Assembly (NCBI GenBank): GCA_026982275.1
Contig: JALSHK010000057.1
Coordinates: 1-5,601, forward strand
DNA: 5,601 nt
Reading direction: 5' to 3'
Source of the DNA: Paracoccaceae bacterium
GTDB taxonomy: Bacteria; Pseudomonadota; Alphaproteobacteria; Rhodobacterales; Rhodobacteraceae
In this document: positions 5,051-5,601 of the stretch, piece after piece
Numbering within the stretch: position 1 is the stretch's first letter
How the letters are laid out: every line of letters starts with the position of its first letter
Notes under the pieces: generated by a model
Told to the model about the DNA's origin: nothing
Database searches by the model: none
Seen by the model: only the letters and a program-made list of their open reading frames with translations
Translations under genes and position numbers: made by a program

Positions 5051-5601
5051 TTACCTAAAAGTTTCGAGCAATGCCTGAAGCCGCGTTTTTAGCCGCTCTG
5101 CCTCCTGCGGCATTTCGGCGACAAAATCATAAATCTCCGGTGCGCGCGGCCGGCCAATGCCACATACAAGTGCCGAAGGGTGGCTTTTTCGCATCGCATC
5201 CACCGCTTGCGCCTCGTCTCCCGCGCCAGCTTCCATAATCACCACATCCGCCGTTTCATCGCTGTCCTCTGGCAAGAACCGTGCCGGAAAACTGCATATT
5301 GCCGATTTGAAAACCATCTCCATCGGCACCGACCGCATTTTCATTTTGATCTTGAGTGTTTCGGGCTGCACCACTTTGGCCGGCACTTCGATTGCCAGAA
5401 TAATCTTTCCATCCTCCGGCGCTTCCAGCCGAATTTCCCCCTGCATCTTGCCCACCAGCGTGCGCGCCACCGAAGGCCCCAGCACCTCGGAGGCAAAACG
5501 GTCATCGCTTTCGCGGGTTTCGCCGAAGATCAGCTCGGGAGACCAGCCGCCATCCAGATAATCCACCAGAATCCGGGTGCATAACCGGCCGGCATCATAC
5601 G
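5051..5601 (-). CDS. C-terminal part of a probable histidine-kinase-like protein with degenerate receiver (cut by window edge)
   Basis: The frame is open to the window edge, so only the last 182 residues are seen and the true start lies outside; a GTG at 5566 is internal. I do not recognise a named family with certainty. Visible residues 40-75, with LGPSVARTLVGKMQGEIRLE and then IILAIEVPA, read like the end of a histidine-kinase ATPase domain (LGLSIARxLVxxMGG...LP). The glycine-rich lid that should come before it is not evident. Residues about 82-182 alternate strand and helix like a receiver, but VVIMEAG has E123 where the phosphoacceptor Asp is expected, and FVAEMP replaces the usual Lys-Pro. 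There is no membrane segment in the visible part. It ends 77 bp before the hybrid kinase and has the same direction, so it may feed or modulate that kinase. The domain calls are inferences from pattern, not firm matches. Confidence 0.6.
   Translation of the reverse strand, partial: YDAGRLCTRILVDYLDGGWSPELIFGETRESDDRFASEVLGPSVARTLVGKMQGEIRLEAPEDGKIILAIEVPAKVVQPETLKIKMKMRSVPMEMVFKSAICSFPARFLPEDSDETADVVIMEAGAGDEAQAVDAMRKSHPSALVCGIGRPRAPEIYDFVAEMPQEAERLKTRLQALLETFR

Noticed and set aside
5051..5566. GTG at 5566 as the start of a complete 171-residue gene
   Set aside because: The frame continues without a stop to the window edge and the residues before the GTG look continuous with the same domain, so the gene is more likely truncated by the window.

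Overview
All convincing genes in this window are on the minus strand, so transcription runs from high to low coordinates. The sequence is fairly GC-rich. The cytidine deaminase, thymidine phosphorylase and phosphopentomutase proteins, and their gene order, look like those of marine alphaproteobacteria of the Rhodobacterales/Roseobacter type. That assignment rests on recalled protein resemblance and operon layout; no search was run.

Region 1 (5601 to about 3485) encodes signalling proteins. First comes the 3' end of a gene cut by the window edge (5601-5051). It looks like a histidine-kinase-type ATPase tail followed by a degenerate receiver domain. A 77-bp gap follows, holding a 17-bp CCATAA/TTATGG dyad over a possible -10 box. 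Next is a soluble hybrid histidine kinase (4973-3483, TTG start) with four modules in one chain: phosphorylatable His, ATPase, receiver and a C-terminal Hpt. Twelve bases after its stop comes a LuxO-type sigma-54-dependent response regulator (3470-2085). Together the last two could form a complete phosphorelay: H26 to D302 to H439 in the kinase, then D53 in the regulator, then activation of RNA polymerase-sigma54. In Vibrio, the LuxQ and LuxU functions upstream of LuxO are separate proteins; here both sit in one.

Region 2 (2084-2015) is a 70-bp intergenic space. It holds an AT-rich inverted repeat, possible -10/-35 boxes and a strong purine-rich ribosome binding site. It is the likely promoter/operator of the downstream operon.

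Region 3 (2014-1) is a pyrimidine/deoxynucleoside salvage operon: cdd, deoA and deoB, the last cut by the window edge. Both junctions are one-base TGATG overlaps, implying translational coupling. Cdd deaminates (deoxy)cytidine to (deoxy)uridine. DeoA phosphorolyses thymidine or deoxyuridine to the base and deoxyribose-1-phosphate. DeoB isomerises that sugar to the 5-phosphate for catabolism.

There is no tRNA, rRNA, CRISPR array, insertion sequence or other sign of mobility. No stretch over 300 bases lacks a gene.
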